Shown here in pieces: positions 1-9,222 of a stretch of DNA of 64,000 bases. Both the position numbers and the translations under genes were made by a program. Under the pieces are notes generated by a model. It had not been told where the DNA came from and did not search any database. It saw only the letters and a list, made by a program, of their open reading frames with translations. How positions within the stretch are numbered: the first letter of the stretch is position 1; every line of letters starts with the position of its first letter. Source of the DNA: Klebsiella michiganensis (GTDB lineage: Bacteria > Pseudomonadota > Gammaproteobacteria > Enterobacterales > Enterobacteriaceae); the NCBI RefSeq assembly GCF_002925905.1, contig NZ_PRDB01000001.1:1054001-1118000 (forward strand), written 5' to 3'.

Positions 1-532
1 CGACGTCGGGCTGCCGGATATCAGCGGGTTTGAGCTCTGTCGGCGGCTGCTTGCTCGCTACCCGGCGCTGCCGGTGCTGTTCCTGACGGCCCGCAGCGAA
101 GAGGTGGATAAGCTGCTTGGCCTGGAAATCGGCGCTGATGACTATATTGCCAAGCCATTTTCCCCTCGTGAAGTTTGCGCCAGAGTTCGCACCGTTCTGC
201 GGCGGCTGCAGAAGTTCGCCGCCCCTCCACCGCTCTTGCGCGTGGGGGAGTTCACATTGAACGACGCCGCGGCTCGGGTCACCTGGTGCGGTCAGAGCCT
301 GAATCTGACCCGCTATGAGTTTTTATTATTAAAAACGCTACTGCACTCTCCGGGGCGCATTTTTTCCCGCCAGCAGCTAATGGAGCAGGTATGGGGCGAT
401 GCGAACGAGAGCTTCGATCGTACCGTGGATACTCATATCAAAACGCTGCGCGCTAAGCTGCGAGAAGTGAACCCTGACATCTCCCCCATCAATACGCACC
501 GCGGCATGGGATACAGCCTTGGAGGCTTCTGA
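1..532 (+). CDS. creB: CreB response regulator (5' truncated by window edge)
   Basis: Two-component response regulator of the CreBC system, which controls creD and other genes in response to carbon source and fermentation state. The frame is open from base 2. The first visible residues are DVGLPD, so the window starts at the probable phospho-acceptor Asp. Downstream are the receiver-domain Lys (AKPFSPRE) and a complete OmpR-type winged-helix domain (TRYEFLLLKTLL, then DRTVDTHIKTLRAKLR). About 50 N-terminal residues are missing. The stop codon overlaps the creC start (TGATG), which indicates translational coupling. Identity is secure from the near-E. coli protein sequence and from creC/creD downstream. 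Confidence 0.97.
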   Translation, partial: DVGLPDISGFELCRRLLARYPALPVLFLTARSEEVDKLLGLEIGADDYIAKPFSPREVCARVRTVLRRLQKFAAPPPLLRVGEFTLNDAAARVTWCGQSLNLTRYEFLLLKTLLHSPGRIFSRQQLMEQVWGDANESFDRTVDTHIKTLRAKLREVNPDISPINTHRGMGYSLGGF

Positions 533-1956
533 TGCGCATCGGTATGCGGCTGCTGATGGGCTACTTTTTGATTGTGGCGATCGCGGCCTGGTTTGTGCTT
601 TCCATCTTCGTTCAGGAGATTAAACCCGGGGTCCGGCGGGCAACCGAAGGGACGCTGATTGATACGGCTACCCTGCTTGCCGAGCTGGCCCGCGAGGATT
701 TACTTTCCCCCGATCCCCAGCACGGGCGCCTGGCCCAGGCTTTTCAAACGCTGCATCGCCAGCCGATCAACGCCAACATTGCCGGCATTAATAAAGTTCG
801 CAATGAATATCACGTCTATATGACCGATGCGCAGGGCAAGGTGGTGTTTGATTCTGCGGGCAGTGCGCTGGGGCAAGACTACTCGCGCTGGAACGATGTC
901 TGGCTCACTTTACGCGGGCAATACGGCGCGCGCAGCACGCGCAGCGATCCGAACGATGATAACAGCTCGGTGATGTATATTGCCGCGCCGGTGACTGACA
1001 GCGGCCGAATCATTGGCCTGCTAAGCGTCGGGAAACCCAATCTGGCCATGGCGCCGGTCATTAAACGCAGCGAGCGGCGTATTCTGTGGGCCGGCGGGGC
1101 GCTACTGGGGATCGCGCTCCTGATAGGCGCTGCGATGGTATGGTGGATTAACTTTTCCATCGGCAAGCTGGTTCGCTACGCGGACTCCGTGACCGCCGAT
1201 CGTCCGGTTCCGCTGCCGAATCTGGGCGGCAGTGAACTGCGTAAGCTGGCGCAGGCGCTGGAGAGTATGCGCCTTAAGCTTGAAGGTAAAAACGCCATTG
1301 AAAACTATATTTATGCGCTGACCCATGAGCTGAAGAGCCCGCTGGCGGCGATTCGCGGCGCGGCAGAAATTCTCCGTGAGGCTCCTCCACCTGAGGTCGC
1401 CGCCCGTTTTACGCGTAATATTCTGGCGCAGAACGCGCGAATGCAGTCGCTGGTGGAGAATTTGCTCCAGCAGGCCCGGCTGGAGAACCGGCTGGAGATC
1501 GCCCGACGTCCCGTCCCCGTCGCTGAGCTATTTGATCGCCTGGCCGAGGAGCGCGAGATCGCGCTGGCGGCGAAAAAAGTGACGCTGCGCTGGCAGGATA
1601 CGCCTCTGATGGTTGAAGGCGATCGGGAGCTTCTGGTGCAGGCGTTGGGTAATCTCCTTGATAATGCTATCGATTTCACGCCTTCCGCAGGGGAGATCCT
1701 GCTTGGGGCGGAAGAGCGTGATGGCGGCGTGCTGTTAACCGTATGCGATACGGGATGCGGCATTCCCGACTACGCCCTGGAGCGTATTTTTGAACGTTTC
1801 TATTCCCTGCCTCGTGAAAATGGGCAAAAAAGCAGTGGCCTGGGACTGGCGTTTGTTCGTGAAGTCGCGCGCCTGCATCAGGGGGATATCCAGCTGGTTA
1901 ATCGCCCTGAAGGCGGCGCGTGCGCTTTGCTGGCACTTCACGCTCACTTCACATAG
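532..1956 (+). CDS. creC: CreC sensor histidine kinase
   Basis: Inner-membrane sensor kinase that phosphorylates CreB. It has 474 residues, the E. coli length. TM1 is at about residues 9-29, followed by a periplasmic/extracytoplasmic sensing region and TM2 at about 184-205. A HAMP-like linker precedes the HisKA motif ALTHELKSP with H265. The ATPase domain has an N box (NLLDNAI) and G boxes (DTGCGIPD, GLGLAF). The ATG overlaps the creB stop by one base. The 3' end of the gene contains the cre tag that serves creD. Confidence 0.97.
   Translation: MRIGMRLLMGYFLIVAIAAWFVLSIFVQEIKPGVRRATEGTLIDTATLLAELAREDLLSPDPQHGRLAQAFQTLHRQPINANIAGINKVRNEYHVYMTDAQGKVVFDSAGSALGQDYSRWNDVWLTLRGQYGARSTRSDPNDDNSSVMYIAAPVTDSGRIIGLLSVGKPNLAMAPVIKRSERRILWAGGALLGIALLIGAAMVWWINFSIGKLVRYADSVTADRPVPLPNLGGSELRKLAQALESMRLKLEGKNAIENYIYALTHELKSPLAAIRGAAEILREAPPPEVAARFTRNILAQNARMQSLVENLLQQARLENRLEIARRPVPVAELFDRLAEEREIALAAKKVTLRWQDTPLMVEGDRELLVQALGNLLDNAIDFTPSAGEILLGAEERDGGVLLTVCDTGCGIPDYALERIFERFYSLPRENGQKSSGLGLAFVREVARLHQGDIQLVNRPEGGACALLALHAHFT
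1937..1952 (+). promoter_or_regulatory. cre tag (CreB-binding direct repeat) upstream of creD
   Basis: Exact match to the known CreB recognition sequence TTCAC-N6-TTCAC (here TTCACGCTCACTTCAC). It lies at the extreme 3' end of creC, 62 bases before the creD start codon. Its position and its perfect half-sites support CreB activation of creD. Confidence 0.9.
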
Positions 1957-2013
1957 CTTCAAACTCTCCCCACACGGCCCCTTTAAGGTGAGCGCATCAC
2001 TAAGGAGAGGGCT

Positions 2014-3372
2014 ATGTTGAAATCACCACTATTCTGGAAAATGAGCACCCTGCTGGGGTGCATTTTACTGTTGTCGATCCCGCTGATGCTGGTCCGGCAG
2101 CTGATCGTTGAACGCGCGGACTATCGTAGCGACGTGGTTGACGCGCTGGAGAGCAGCACCAGCGGATCGCAGAAACTGGCCGGACCGCTGATTGCCATTC
2201 CGGTGACCGAGACGCTAACGCGGGTTGAGGGAACTAAAACGGTAGAATATCAAACCCAATGGGTACACTACTGGCTGCCGGAGACGCTGGCGGTCACCGG
2301 TAATCAGGATGTTGAATCCCGGCGAATCGGTATCTATGAGGGGCAGATCTGGCACAATAATCTCAGCGTCAAAGCGCATTTTGAACCTTCGCGCATTAAG
2401 GCGCTCAGGAAGCAGACGATTACGCTGGGCAGACCGTTTCTGGTCGTCAGCGTCAGCGATGCGCGCGGTATTGGCGAGATTACGTCACCAGAGCTCAATG
2501 GCGAGAGGCTACCCGTTGAGCCTGGGCCGGGTCTCGACGATAGCGGGGAGGGCATTCATGTGCCGATGCCGCTGTTACTCCCTGAACAAAAAGCGCTGGA
2601 TATTGAATTCACGCTCAATCTGAATGGCAGCGGCAGTTTCTCGGTGGTTCCGCTTGGGCGCAACAGTACCTTACAGCTTGCCGGCAACTGGCCGCACCCG
2701 GGGTTCCTTGGCGACTTTTTACCTGCAAAGCGGGAAGTCAGCCCAACAGGCTATCGCGCCCAGTGGCAAAGCACCTGGTTTGCCAACAATATGGCGAAGT
2801 TTTTTGTTGAGGGTCGGCAGATTGAGTGGCGTCAGTTGCCCGCTTTCAACGTGAATGTCACCACGCCCGCCGATCAATATCAGCTGACCGATCGGGCGAC
2901 AAAATATGCCGTTCTGTTGATAACGCTGACGTTTATGGCATTTTTTGTTTTTGAAAGCTTAACGCGGTATCGCATGCACCCCATGCAGTATCTGCTGGTG
3001 GGGCTGTCGCTGGTCATGTTCTATCTGGTGCTGCTGGCGCTGTCCGAACATATCGGTTTTACGGCATCGTGGATTGCCGCCAGCCTGCTAGGCGCGCTTA
3101 TCAATGGGGTGTATCTTCAGGCAGTATTGAATGGTTGGCGTAACAGTTTACTGTTCGTCTGTGCGCTACTGCTGCTGGACGGCGTTATGTGGATGCTGTT
3201 GCGATCGGAAGATAGCGCATTGCTGCTGGGGACCGGCGTATTGCTGCTGGCGTTAAGTGCGCTGATGTTCCTGACCCGCCACGTTGACTGGTACGCGTTA
3301 TCTCTGCCGAAGGCAAAAGGTGAACTGCCGGACGCTGGTCAGGATGACGATAAGCTCAGGATCTGGAAATAA
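2014..3372 (+). CDS. creD: CreD inner membrane protein
   Basis: CET/CreD family inner membrane protein of 452 residues, close to the E. coli length. It is the main effector of the CreBC regulon and is linked in enterobacteria to envelope stress, colicin and beta-lactam phenotypes; its biochemical role is unknown. There is one N-terminal TM (about residues 10-30), a large extracytoplasmic domain, and a cluster of TMs in the last 150 residues. The start is fixed by the Shine-Dalgarno AAGGAGAG just upstream of the ATG. A bidirectional terminator follows. Confidence 0.95.
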   Translation: MLKSPLFWKMSTLLGCILLLSIPLMLVRQLIVERADYRSDVVDALESSTSGSQKLAGPLIAIPVTETLTRVEGTKTVEYQTQWVHYWLPETLAVTGNQDVESRRIGIYEGQIWHNNLSVKAHFEPSRIKALRKQTITLGRPFLVVSVSDARGIGEITSPELNGERLPVEPGPGLDDSGEGIHVPMPLLLPEQKALDIEFTLNLNGSGSFSVVPLGRNSTLQLAGNWPHPGFLGDFLPAKREVSPTGYRAQWQSTWFANNMAKFFVEGRQIEWRQLPAFNVNVTTPADQYQLTDRATKYAVLLITLTFMAFFVFESLTRYRMHPMQYLLVGLSLVMFYLVLLALSEHIGFTASWIAASLLGALINGVYLQAVLNGWRNSLLFVCALLLLDGVMWMLLRSEDSALLLGTGVLLLALSALMFLTRHVDWYALSLPKAKGELPDAGQDDDKLRIWK

Positions 3373-3399
3373 AAAAACGGCGCGAATTGCGCCGTTTTT
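3373..3399. terminator. Bidirectional terminator between creD and arcA
   Basis: AAAACGGCGC, a 5-base loop and GCGCCGTTTT form a perfect 10-bp stem, with A and T tracts on the two sides. It can terminate creD (+) and arcA (-), which converge here. Confidence 0.9.
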
Positions 3400-3425
3400 A
3401 CGTTATGACAGCAAGAAAAACGGTG

Positions 3426-4142
3426 TTATTCCTGCAGGTCGCCACAGAAGCGGTACCCCTCGCCATGGATGGTGGCGATAATTTCCGGGGTGTCCGGAGT
3501 GGATTCAAAATGCTTACGAATGCGACGGATGGTCACGTCCACGGTACGGTCGTGCGGCTTCAGCTCACGGCCGGTCATTTTCTTCAGCAGTTCCGCACGC
3601 GACTGGATTTTGCCCGGATTTTCGCAGAAGTGCAGCATGGCGCGGAATTCACTGCGCGGCAGCTTGTACTGCTCACCATTGGGGCTTACCAGCGAGCGGC
3701 TATTGATATCCAGCTCCCAGCCGTTGAACTTATAGCTTTCCACGCTACGGCGCTCTTCGCTCACGGTACCCAGGTTCATGGTACGGGAGAGCAGGTTGCG
3801 CGCGCGGATCGTCAGTTCACGTGGGTTGAACGGTTTAGTGATATAATCATCGGCGCCAATTTCGAGGCCAAGGATTTTATCCACTTCGTTATCGCGGCCG
3901 GTGAGGAACATCAGCGCGACGTCCGCCTGCTCACGCAGTTCGCGTGCTAGCAGGAGACCATTTTTACCCGGCAGGTTGATATCCATGATCACCAGGTTGA
4001 TATCATTTTCAGACAGGATCTGATGCATTTCCGCGCCATCGGTCGCTTCGAATACATCATAACCTTCTGCTTCGAAAATACTTTTTAACGTGTTGCGTGT
4101 TACCAACTCGTCTTCAACGATAAGAATGTGCGGGGTCTGCAT
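3426..4142 (-). CDS. arcA: ArcA aerobic respiration response regulator
   Basis: Global redox response regulator of the ArcBA system. It represses aerobic TCA and respiratory genes when oxygen is low. It has 238 residues, the family length. The receiver domain has the acidic pocket (VEDE) and phospho-acceptor D54 ([10 protein letters not shown]), followed by KPFNPREL and a C-terminal winged helix ([15 protein letters not shown]). It is transcribed alone, convergent with creD, from a long upstream region that contains an FNR-like box. Confidence 0.98.
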   Translation of the reverse strand: MQTPHILIVEDELVTRNTLKSIFEAEGYDVFEATDGAEMHQILSENDINLVIMDINLPGKNGLLLARELREQADVALMFLTGRDNEVDKILGLEIGADDYITKPFNPRELTIRARNLLSRTMNLGTVSEERRSVESYKFNGWELDINSRSLVSPNGEQYKLPRSEFRAMLHFCENPGKIQSRAELLKKMTGRELKPHDRTVDVTIRRIRKHFESTPDTPEIIATIHGEGYRFCGDLQE

Positions 4143-4237
4143 GTTTGCTACCTAAATTGCCAACTAAATCGAAACAGGAAGTACCAAAGTCCCTGACCTG
4201 CCTGGTGCATGTCGCAAATTAACATGCCCGGCGTAAC

Positions 4238-4378
4238 ATGACTAAAGTACGTAATTGCGTTCTTGATGCACTTTCCATCAACGTCAACAACATCATTAGC
4301 TTGGTCGTGGGTACTTTCCCTCTGGACCCGACGGTGTCAAAAACGGCTGTCATCCTAACCATTTTAACAGCAACATAA
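4238..4378 (+). CDS. yjjY: YjjY, conserved 46-aa protein
   Basis: Small ORF of 46 codons encoding MTKVRNCVLDALS..., ending ...ILTILTAT. It matches my recollection of E. coli YjjY, which occupies the same place between arcA and lasT. Its function is unknown. The Ser/Thr/Val/Ile-rich C-terminal half could be membrane-associating, but this is speculation. Such close conservation of a tiny frame inside the divergent arcA leader argues for selection on either the peptide or the underlying regulatory DNA. Confidence 0.75.
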   Translation: MTKVRNCVLDALSINVNNIISLVVGTFPLDPTVSKTAVILTILTAT

Positions 4379-4776
4379 CAGGCTAAGTGAGGCATGACAC
4401 CCAATAAAACTACGCTTCGTTGACATATATCAAGTTCAATTGTAGCACGTTAACAGTCTTGTGAAATCATTGCATCTAAACGGGATTCATCTTCACAATT
4501 CATACTTCGCTCAATTAGTTGCAATGAGAAAATAATAAACGCGGTGAATCCAAAGCCTCAAAACGTACTCGGACGTAAATTTCATTGCCAAACATACGGA
4601 TAAAGCCGTTCTGTTAACATACTCTGTGTCATGGTGCCTTGGGAATAGTTTAGTTTTTTTTATGGGTGATAAAGCTCAAATTTAGTGATTTTTGTTGCAA
4701 ATTTGTAAATTCACGGCGCGTAAAATGAGGGAAAAAATCGTTATTCCCACCGCCTAAAAGGTAAAAGAGAAACCGA
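4379..4776. other. Intergenic region, yjjY to lasT (arcA upstream region)
   Basis: AT-rich stretch of about 400 bases without a convincing ORF. It is expected to carry the arcA promoters (reading left) and the lasT promoter (reading right). An FNR-like box is listed separately; I could not assign any -10/-35 pair with confidence. Confidence 0.5.
4420..4433. promoter_or_regulatory. FNR-like box upstream of arcA
   Basis: TTGAC-ATAT-ATCAA differs from the FNR consensus TTGAT-N4-ATCAA in one base. arcA of E. coli is known to be activated by FNR from its long upstream region, so the site probably acts on arcA about 280 bases away. Confidence 0.6.
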
Positions 4777-5463
4777 ATGCGTTTATCAATTGTATTAGTG
4801 TCCCCGGCTCGGGCGGAAAACGTCGGGGCGGCAGCCAGAGCGATGAAAACCATGGGGTTTAGCGACATGCGTATCGTCGATAGCGAGGCGCATTTGCAGC
4901 CCGCCGCGCGCTGGGTCGCGCACGGTTCTGGCGATATCCTCGATAATATCAAAACTTATGCCACGCTGGAGCAGGCGCTGCACGATGTTGATTTTACCGT
5001 GGCCACGACCGCCCGCAGCCGGGCGCGTTTCCACTACTATGCGACGCCGCAGCAGCTCCTGCCGCTGCTGGAAGAAAAAGCGCAGTGGATGCATCATGCC
5101 GCGCTGGTGTTTGGTCGGGAAGATTCTGGTCTGACGAATGAAGAGCTGGCCCTTGCCGATGTGTTGACCGGTGTGCCGATGGCGGCTGACTATCCTTCGC
5201 TAAACCTGGGGCAGTCGGTGATGGTCTATTGCTACCAGCTGACCTCATTGCTGCAGCAGGCCCCGTCAACCTCCGCCGACGCAGATGATAATCAGCTGCA
5301 GGCGTTACGCCTGCGAACGCGCGATCTGCTTAACCGCCTCGGCGCGGGTGATGATATAAAACTGTCCGACTGGCTGGAGCAGCGGATAGGACTTTTGCAG
5401 CAGCGAGACACCGCCATGCTGCATCGTTTACTGCACGATATTGAAAAAAACCTCCCAGGGTAA
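4777..5463 (+). CDS. lasT: LasT/YjtD, TrmH/SpoU-family RNA methyltransferase
   Basis: Predicted SAM-dependent RNA 2'-O-ribose methyltransferase of the SPOUT (TrmJ-like) family, 228 residues. Visible SpoU motifs are the N-terminal VLVSPARAENVGAAARAMKTMG, the central FGREDSGLTNEE, and the knot loop SLNLGQSVMVYCYQL. These bind SAM and form the dimer. Its substrate has not been established to my knowledge. It is encoded alone between arcA/yjjY and the thr operon, as in E. coli. Confidence 0.9.
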   Translation: MRLSIVLVSPARAENVGAAARAMKTMGFSDMRIVDSEAHLQPAARWVAHGSGDILDNIKTYATLEQALHDVDFTVATTARSRARFHYYATPQQLLPLLEEKAQWMHHAALVFGREDSGLTNEELALADVLTGVPMAADYPSLNLGQSVMVYCYQLTSLLQQAPSTSADADDNQLQALRLRTRDLLNRLGAGDDIKLSDWLEQRIGLLQQRDTAMLHRLLHDIEKNLPG

Positions 5464-5596
5464 AATGCTGTCATATTATTTTCATATGGTCTTATGTGCT
5501 AATTATTTGCGTCTGGATGCGTAAATACGGATGAATTGTCAGGTTGCTATGGCGTATTGGCCAGGTGTGAAAAAAAGGGCTAAAAGTAGAAATTCG

Positions 5597-5627
5597 TTGA
5601 CTTAAGTCGACAGATACTTTAACCAAT
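5597..5627 (+). promoter_or_regulatory. thr operon promoter region
   Basis: A TTGACT -35 hexamer (5597-5602) is followed about 17 bases later by a weak -10-like TAACCA stretch. The sequence closely parallels the E. coli thrL promoter, including the conserved stretch down to thrL. The exact -10 is uncertain. Confidence 0.6.
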
Positions 5628-5675
5628 ATAGGCACAGGACACAGACAGATAAAAATTACAGAGTACACAACATCC

Positions 5676-5744
5676 ATGAATCGCATCGGCATGATCACCA
5701 CGATTATCACCACCACTATTACCACAGGTAACGGTGCGGGCTGA
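5676..5744 (+). CDS. thrL: Threonine operon leader peptide
   Basis: Leader peptide of 22 residues, [22 protein letters not shown]. It contains seven Thr and five Ile codons, so ribosome pausing reports charged tRNA-Thr and tRNA-Ile. It sits 81 bases before thrA and directly upstream of the attenuator hairpin. The Thr/Ile run differs slightly from E. coli, but the TGNGAG end is the same. Confidence 0.95.
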
Positions 5745-5767
5745 CGCGTACAGGAAACACAGAAAAA

Positions 5768-5799
5768 AGCCCGCACCTGAACAGTGCGGGCTTTTTTTT
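5768..5799 (+). terminator. thr attenuator terminator
   Basis: AGCCCGCAC, a 7-base loop and GTGCGGGCT form a 9-bp GC-rich stem followed by a run of T. It lies between thrL and thrA. In Thr/Ile starvation a stalled ribosome on thrL should prevent its formation. Confidence 0.93.
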
Positions 5800-5825
5800 C
5801 GATAAAAAATCAAGGGGTCATAACC

Positions 5826-8288
5826 ATGCGTGTGTTGAAGTTCGGCGGTACATCAGTGGCAAATGCAGAACGTTTTCTGCGTGTTGCCGATATTCTGGAG
5901 AGTAATGCCAGGCAGGGGCAGGTAGCGACCGTACTGTCTGCCCCGGCGAAGATCACTAACCATCTGGTTGCGATGATCGAAAAAACCATTGGCGGGCAGG
6001 ATGCGCTGACTAATATCGCTGATGCCGAACGCATTTTCGCCGAACTTCTGCAAGGCCTCGCCGATGCCCAGCCGGGCTTTCCGCACGCTCAGTTGAAAAT
6101 GTTTGTCGAGCAGGAGTTTGCGCAAATCAAACACGTCCTGCACGGTATTAGCCTGCTCGGACAGTGCCCGGATAGCGTCAATGCGTCTCTGATCTGCCGG
6201 GGAGAAAAGCTCTCCATCGCTATTATGGCCGGCTTACTGGAAGCGCGCGGTCATAACGTCACGGTGATTAATCCGGTTGAAAAACTGCTTGCCGTTGGCC
6301 ATTACCTCGAATCCACCGTGGACATCGCCGAGTCGACCCGCCGCATTGCCGCCAGCCAGATCCCGGCTGACCATATGGTGCTGATGGCGGGCTTTACCGC
6401 CGGTAACGAAAAGGGCGAACTGGTGGTGCTGGGCCGTAACGGCTCTGACTACTCCGCAGCGGTGCTGGCCGCCTGCCTGCGCGCCGACTGCTGTGAAATC
6501 TGGACCGACGTTGACGGCGTTTATACCTGCGACCCGCGTCAGGTGCCGGATGCGCGTTTGCTGAAGTCGATGTCCTATCAGGAAGCTATGGAGCTCTCCT
6601 ACTTCGGCGCCAAAGTTTTGCACCCGCGTACTATCGCCCCCATCGCCCAGTTCCAGATCCCCTGTTTAATCAAAAATACCGGTAATCCGCAGGCGCCGGG
6701 TACGCTTATCGGCGGCAGCAGCGATGAAGACGATCTGCCGGTGAAAGGTATCTCTAATCTCAACAATATGGCGATGTTCAACGTCTCCGGGCCGGGGATG
6801 AAGGGGATGGTTGGCATGGCGGCGCGCGTGTTCGCCACTATGTCCCGCGCGGGAATCTCCGTTGTTCTTATCACCCAGTCCTCTTCCGAATACAGCATCA
6901 GCTTCTGCGTGCCGCAGAGCGATTGCGCTCGGGCGAAGCGGGTAATGGAAGATGAATTTTATCTGGAGCTGAAAGAGGGGCTGCTTGAGCCGCTGTCGAT
7001 CATGGAACGCCTGGCGATTATTTCGGTTGTCGGCGATGGTATGCGCACCCTGCGTGGGATTTCCGCTAAATTCTTCGCTGCGCTGGCGCGCGCCAATATC
7101 AACATTGTGGCGATTGCCCAGGGTTCTTCCGAGCGCTCTATTTCCGTTGTCGTGAGCAACGATGATGCGACCACCGGCGTTCGCGTGACCCACCAGATGC
7201 TGTTCAATACCGATCAGGTGATTGAAGTGTTTGTCATTGGCATCGGCGGCGTCGGCGGCGCGCTGATCGAACAGATCAAGCGCCAGCAGAGCTGGTTGAA
7301 GAGTAAACATATCGACCTCCGCGTTTGCGGGGTGGCTAACTCGCGCGCCTTGCTGACCAACGTACACGGCCTGAACCTTGAACACTGGCGCGATGAGCTG
7401 GCGGAAGCCAAAGAGGCGTTCAACCTGGGGCGACTTATTCGTCTGGTGAAAGAGTACCATCTGCTGAACCCGGTGATTGTCGACTGTACCTCCAGCCAGG
7501 CGGTGGCCGATCAGTACGCCGATTTCCTGCGCGAAGGTTTCCACGTGGTAACGCCGAACAAAAAGGCCAATACCTCATCGCTGGATTACTATCATCAGCT
7601 GCGTCATGCCGCGAGCAGCTCACGACGTAAGTTTTTATACGATACCAACGTCGGCGCGGGGCTGCCGGTAATCGAAAACCTGCAAAATCTGCTGAACGCC
7701 GGCGATGAGCTGCTGCGCTTCTCCGGTATTCTGTCCGGCTCGCTGTCATTTATCTTCGGTAAGCTGGACGAAGGCGTAAGCTTCTCTGCGGCGACGAAGC
7801 TGGCGCGTGAAATGGGCTATACCGAACCGGATCCGCGCGACGATCTTTCCGGCGTGGATGTTGCGCGTAAGCTGCTAATCCTCGCGCGTGAAACCGGGCG
7901 CGAACTGGAGCTGTCTGACATTATCGTAGAGCCGGCGCTACCGGCGGGTTTTGACGCCAGCGGCGATGTCGACAGCTTTATGGCACGCCTGCCTTCTCTG
8001 GATGACGAGTTTGCCTCGCGGGTCTCAAAAGCGCGCGATGAAGGTAAGGTCTTGCGCTATGTCGGTAATATCGAAGAGGATGGCACCTGCCGCGTGAAAA
8101 TCGCCGCGGTTGATGGCAACGATCCGCTGTTTAAAGTGAAAAACGGCGAGAATGCGCTGGCGTTCTACAGCCACTATTACCAGCCGCTGCCGCTGGTGCT
8201 GCGCGGTTATGGTGCGGGTAACGATGTGACGGCGGCTGGCGTTTTCGCCGACCTGCTGCGTACCCTGTCATGGAAGTTAGGAGTTTAA
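5826..8288 (+). CDS. thrA: Bifunctional aspartokinase I / homoserine dehydrogenase I
   Basis: Catalyses the first step (Asp to aspartyl phosphate) and the third step (aspartate semialdehyde to homoserine) of threonine synthesis. The start at 5826 gives 820 residues, the E. coli length; an in-frame extension upstream would run through the attenuator and is rejected. Domains: aspartokinase with KFGGTSVAN near the N-terminus, tandem ACT regulatory domains in the middle ([19 protein letters not shown]), then an NADPH-binding homoserine dehydrogenase ([15 protein letters not shown]) with the catalytic region [14 protein letters not shown]. Threonine feedback inhibition is expected. It is one base apart from thrB. 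Confidence 0.98.
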   Translation: MRVLKFGGTSVANAERFLRVADILESNARQGQVATVLSAPAKITNHLVAMIEKTIGGQDALTNIADAERIFAELLQGLADAQPGFPHAQLKMFVEQEFAQIKHVLHGISLLGQCPDSVNASLICRGEKLSIAIMAGLLEARGHNVTVINPVEKLLAVGHYLESTVDIAESTRRIAASQIPADHMVLMAGFTAGNEKGELVVLGRNGSDYSAAVLAACLRADCCEIWTDVDGVYTCDPRQVPDARLLKSMSYQEAMELSYFGAKVLHPRTIAPIAQFQIPCLIKNTGNPQAPGTLIGGSSDEDDLPVKGISNLNNMAMFNVSGPGMKGMVGMAARVFATMSRAGISVVLITQSSSEYSISFCVPQSDCARAKRVMEDEFYLELKEGLLEPLSIMERLAIISVVGDGMRTLRGISAKFFAALARANINIVAIAQGSSERSISVVVSNDDATTGVRVTHQMLFNTDQVIEVFVIGIGGVGGALIEQIKRQQSWLKSKHIDLRVCGVANSRALLTNVHGLNLEHWRDELAEAKEAFNLGRLIRLVKEYHLLNPVIVDCTSSQAVADQYADFLREGFHVVTPNKKANTSSLDYYHQLRHAASSSRRKFLYDTNVGAGLPVIENLQNLLNAGDELLRFSGILSGSLSFIFGKLDEGVSFSAATKLAREMGYTEPDPRDDLSGVDVARKLLILARETGRELELSDIIVEPALPAGFDASGDVDSFMARLPSLDDEFASRVSKARDEGKVLRYVGNIEEDGTCRVKIAAVDGNDPLFKVKNGENALAFYSHYYQPLPLVLRGYGAGNDVTAAGVFADLLRTLSWKLGV

Positions 8289-8289
8289 G

Positions 8290-9219
8290 ATGGTCAAAGT
8301 ATATGCCCCGGCTTCCAGTGCTAATATGAGCGTCGGGTTTGACGTGCTGGGCGCGGCGGTAACGCCGGTTGACGGCACGCTGCTGGGGGACAATGTCTCG
8401 GTTGAGGCGGCGACGAGCTTTAGCCTGCAAAACGTGGGTCGCTTCGCCAGTAAACTGCCGACGGCGCCGCAGGAAAATATTGTCTATCAATGCTGGGAGC
8501 GTTTTTGCCAGGAGATTGGCAAGAAGGTACCGGTGGCGATGACCCTGGAAAAAAACATGCCGATTGGTTCCGGCCTGGGTTCCAGCGCCTGTTCCGTCGT
8601 CGCCGCGCTGGTCGCGATGAACGAGTTCTGCGGCAAGCCGCTCAATGAGAGCCGAATGCTGGCGCTGATGGGCGAGATGGAAGGGCGGATTTCCGGCAGT
8701 ATCCATTACGATAACGTCGCGCCGTGCTATCTGGGCGGGATACAATTGATGCTTGAGGAAAACGGCATCATCAGCCAGCAGATTCCGGCCTTCGACGAGT
8801 GGTTGTGGGTGCTGGCCTATCCGGGTATTAAGGTCTCCACCGCGGAAGCGCGGGCAATTTTGCCGGCGCAGTATCGCCGTCAGGACTGTATTGCCCACGG
8901 TCGTCATCTGGCGGGCTTTATTCACGCCTGCTATTCCCGCCAGCCTCAGCTGGCGGCGAAATTGATGAAAGATGTGATTGCCGAACCGTATCGTACCAAA
9001 CTACTGCCGGGCTTCAGCGAAGCGCGTCAGGCAGCAATGGAAATTGGCGCGCAGGCGTGCGGCATTTCCGGTTCCGGTCCAACGTTGTTTGCATTATGCG
9101 ATAAACCGGAAACCGCGCAGCGCGTCGCCGACTGGCTGGCTACGCACTATCTGCAAAATCAGGAAGGCTTCGTTCATATTTGCCGGCTGGACACGGCGGG
9201 CGCTCGAGTAGTGGGATAA
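8290..9219 (+). CDS. thrB: Homoserine kinase
   Basis: GHMP-family kinase that phosphorylates homoserine with ATP, 309 residues. It has the N-terminal [13 protein letters not shown], the phosphate-binding loop [12 protein letters not shown], and the C-terminal glycine motif [12 protein letters not shown]. It lies between thrA (1-base gap) and thrC (3-base gap) in the thr operon, so translation is probably coupled. Confidence 0.98.
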   Translation: MVKVYAPASSANMSVGFDVLGAAVTPVDGTLLGDNVSVEAATSFSLQNVGRFASKLPTAPQENIVYQCWERFCQEIGKKVPVAMTLEKNMPIGSGLGSSACSVVAALVAMNEFCGKPLNESRMLALMGEMEGRISGSIHYDNVAPCYLGGIQLMLEENGIISQQIPAFDEWLWVLAYPGIKVSTAEARAILPAQYRRQDCIAHGRHLAGFIHACYSRQPQLAAKLMKDVIAEPYRTKLLPGFSEARQAAMEIGAQACGISGSGPTLFALCDKPETAQRVADWLATHYLQNQEGFVHICRLDTAGARVVG

Positions 9220-9222
9220 CCA

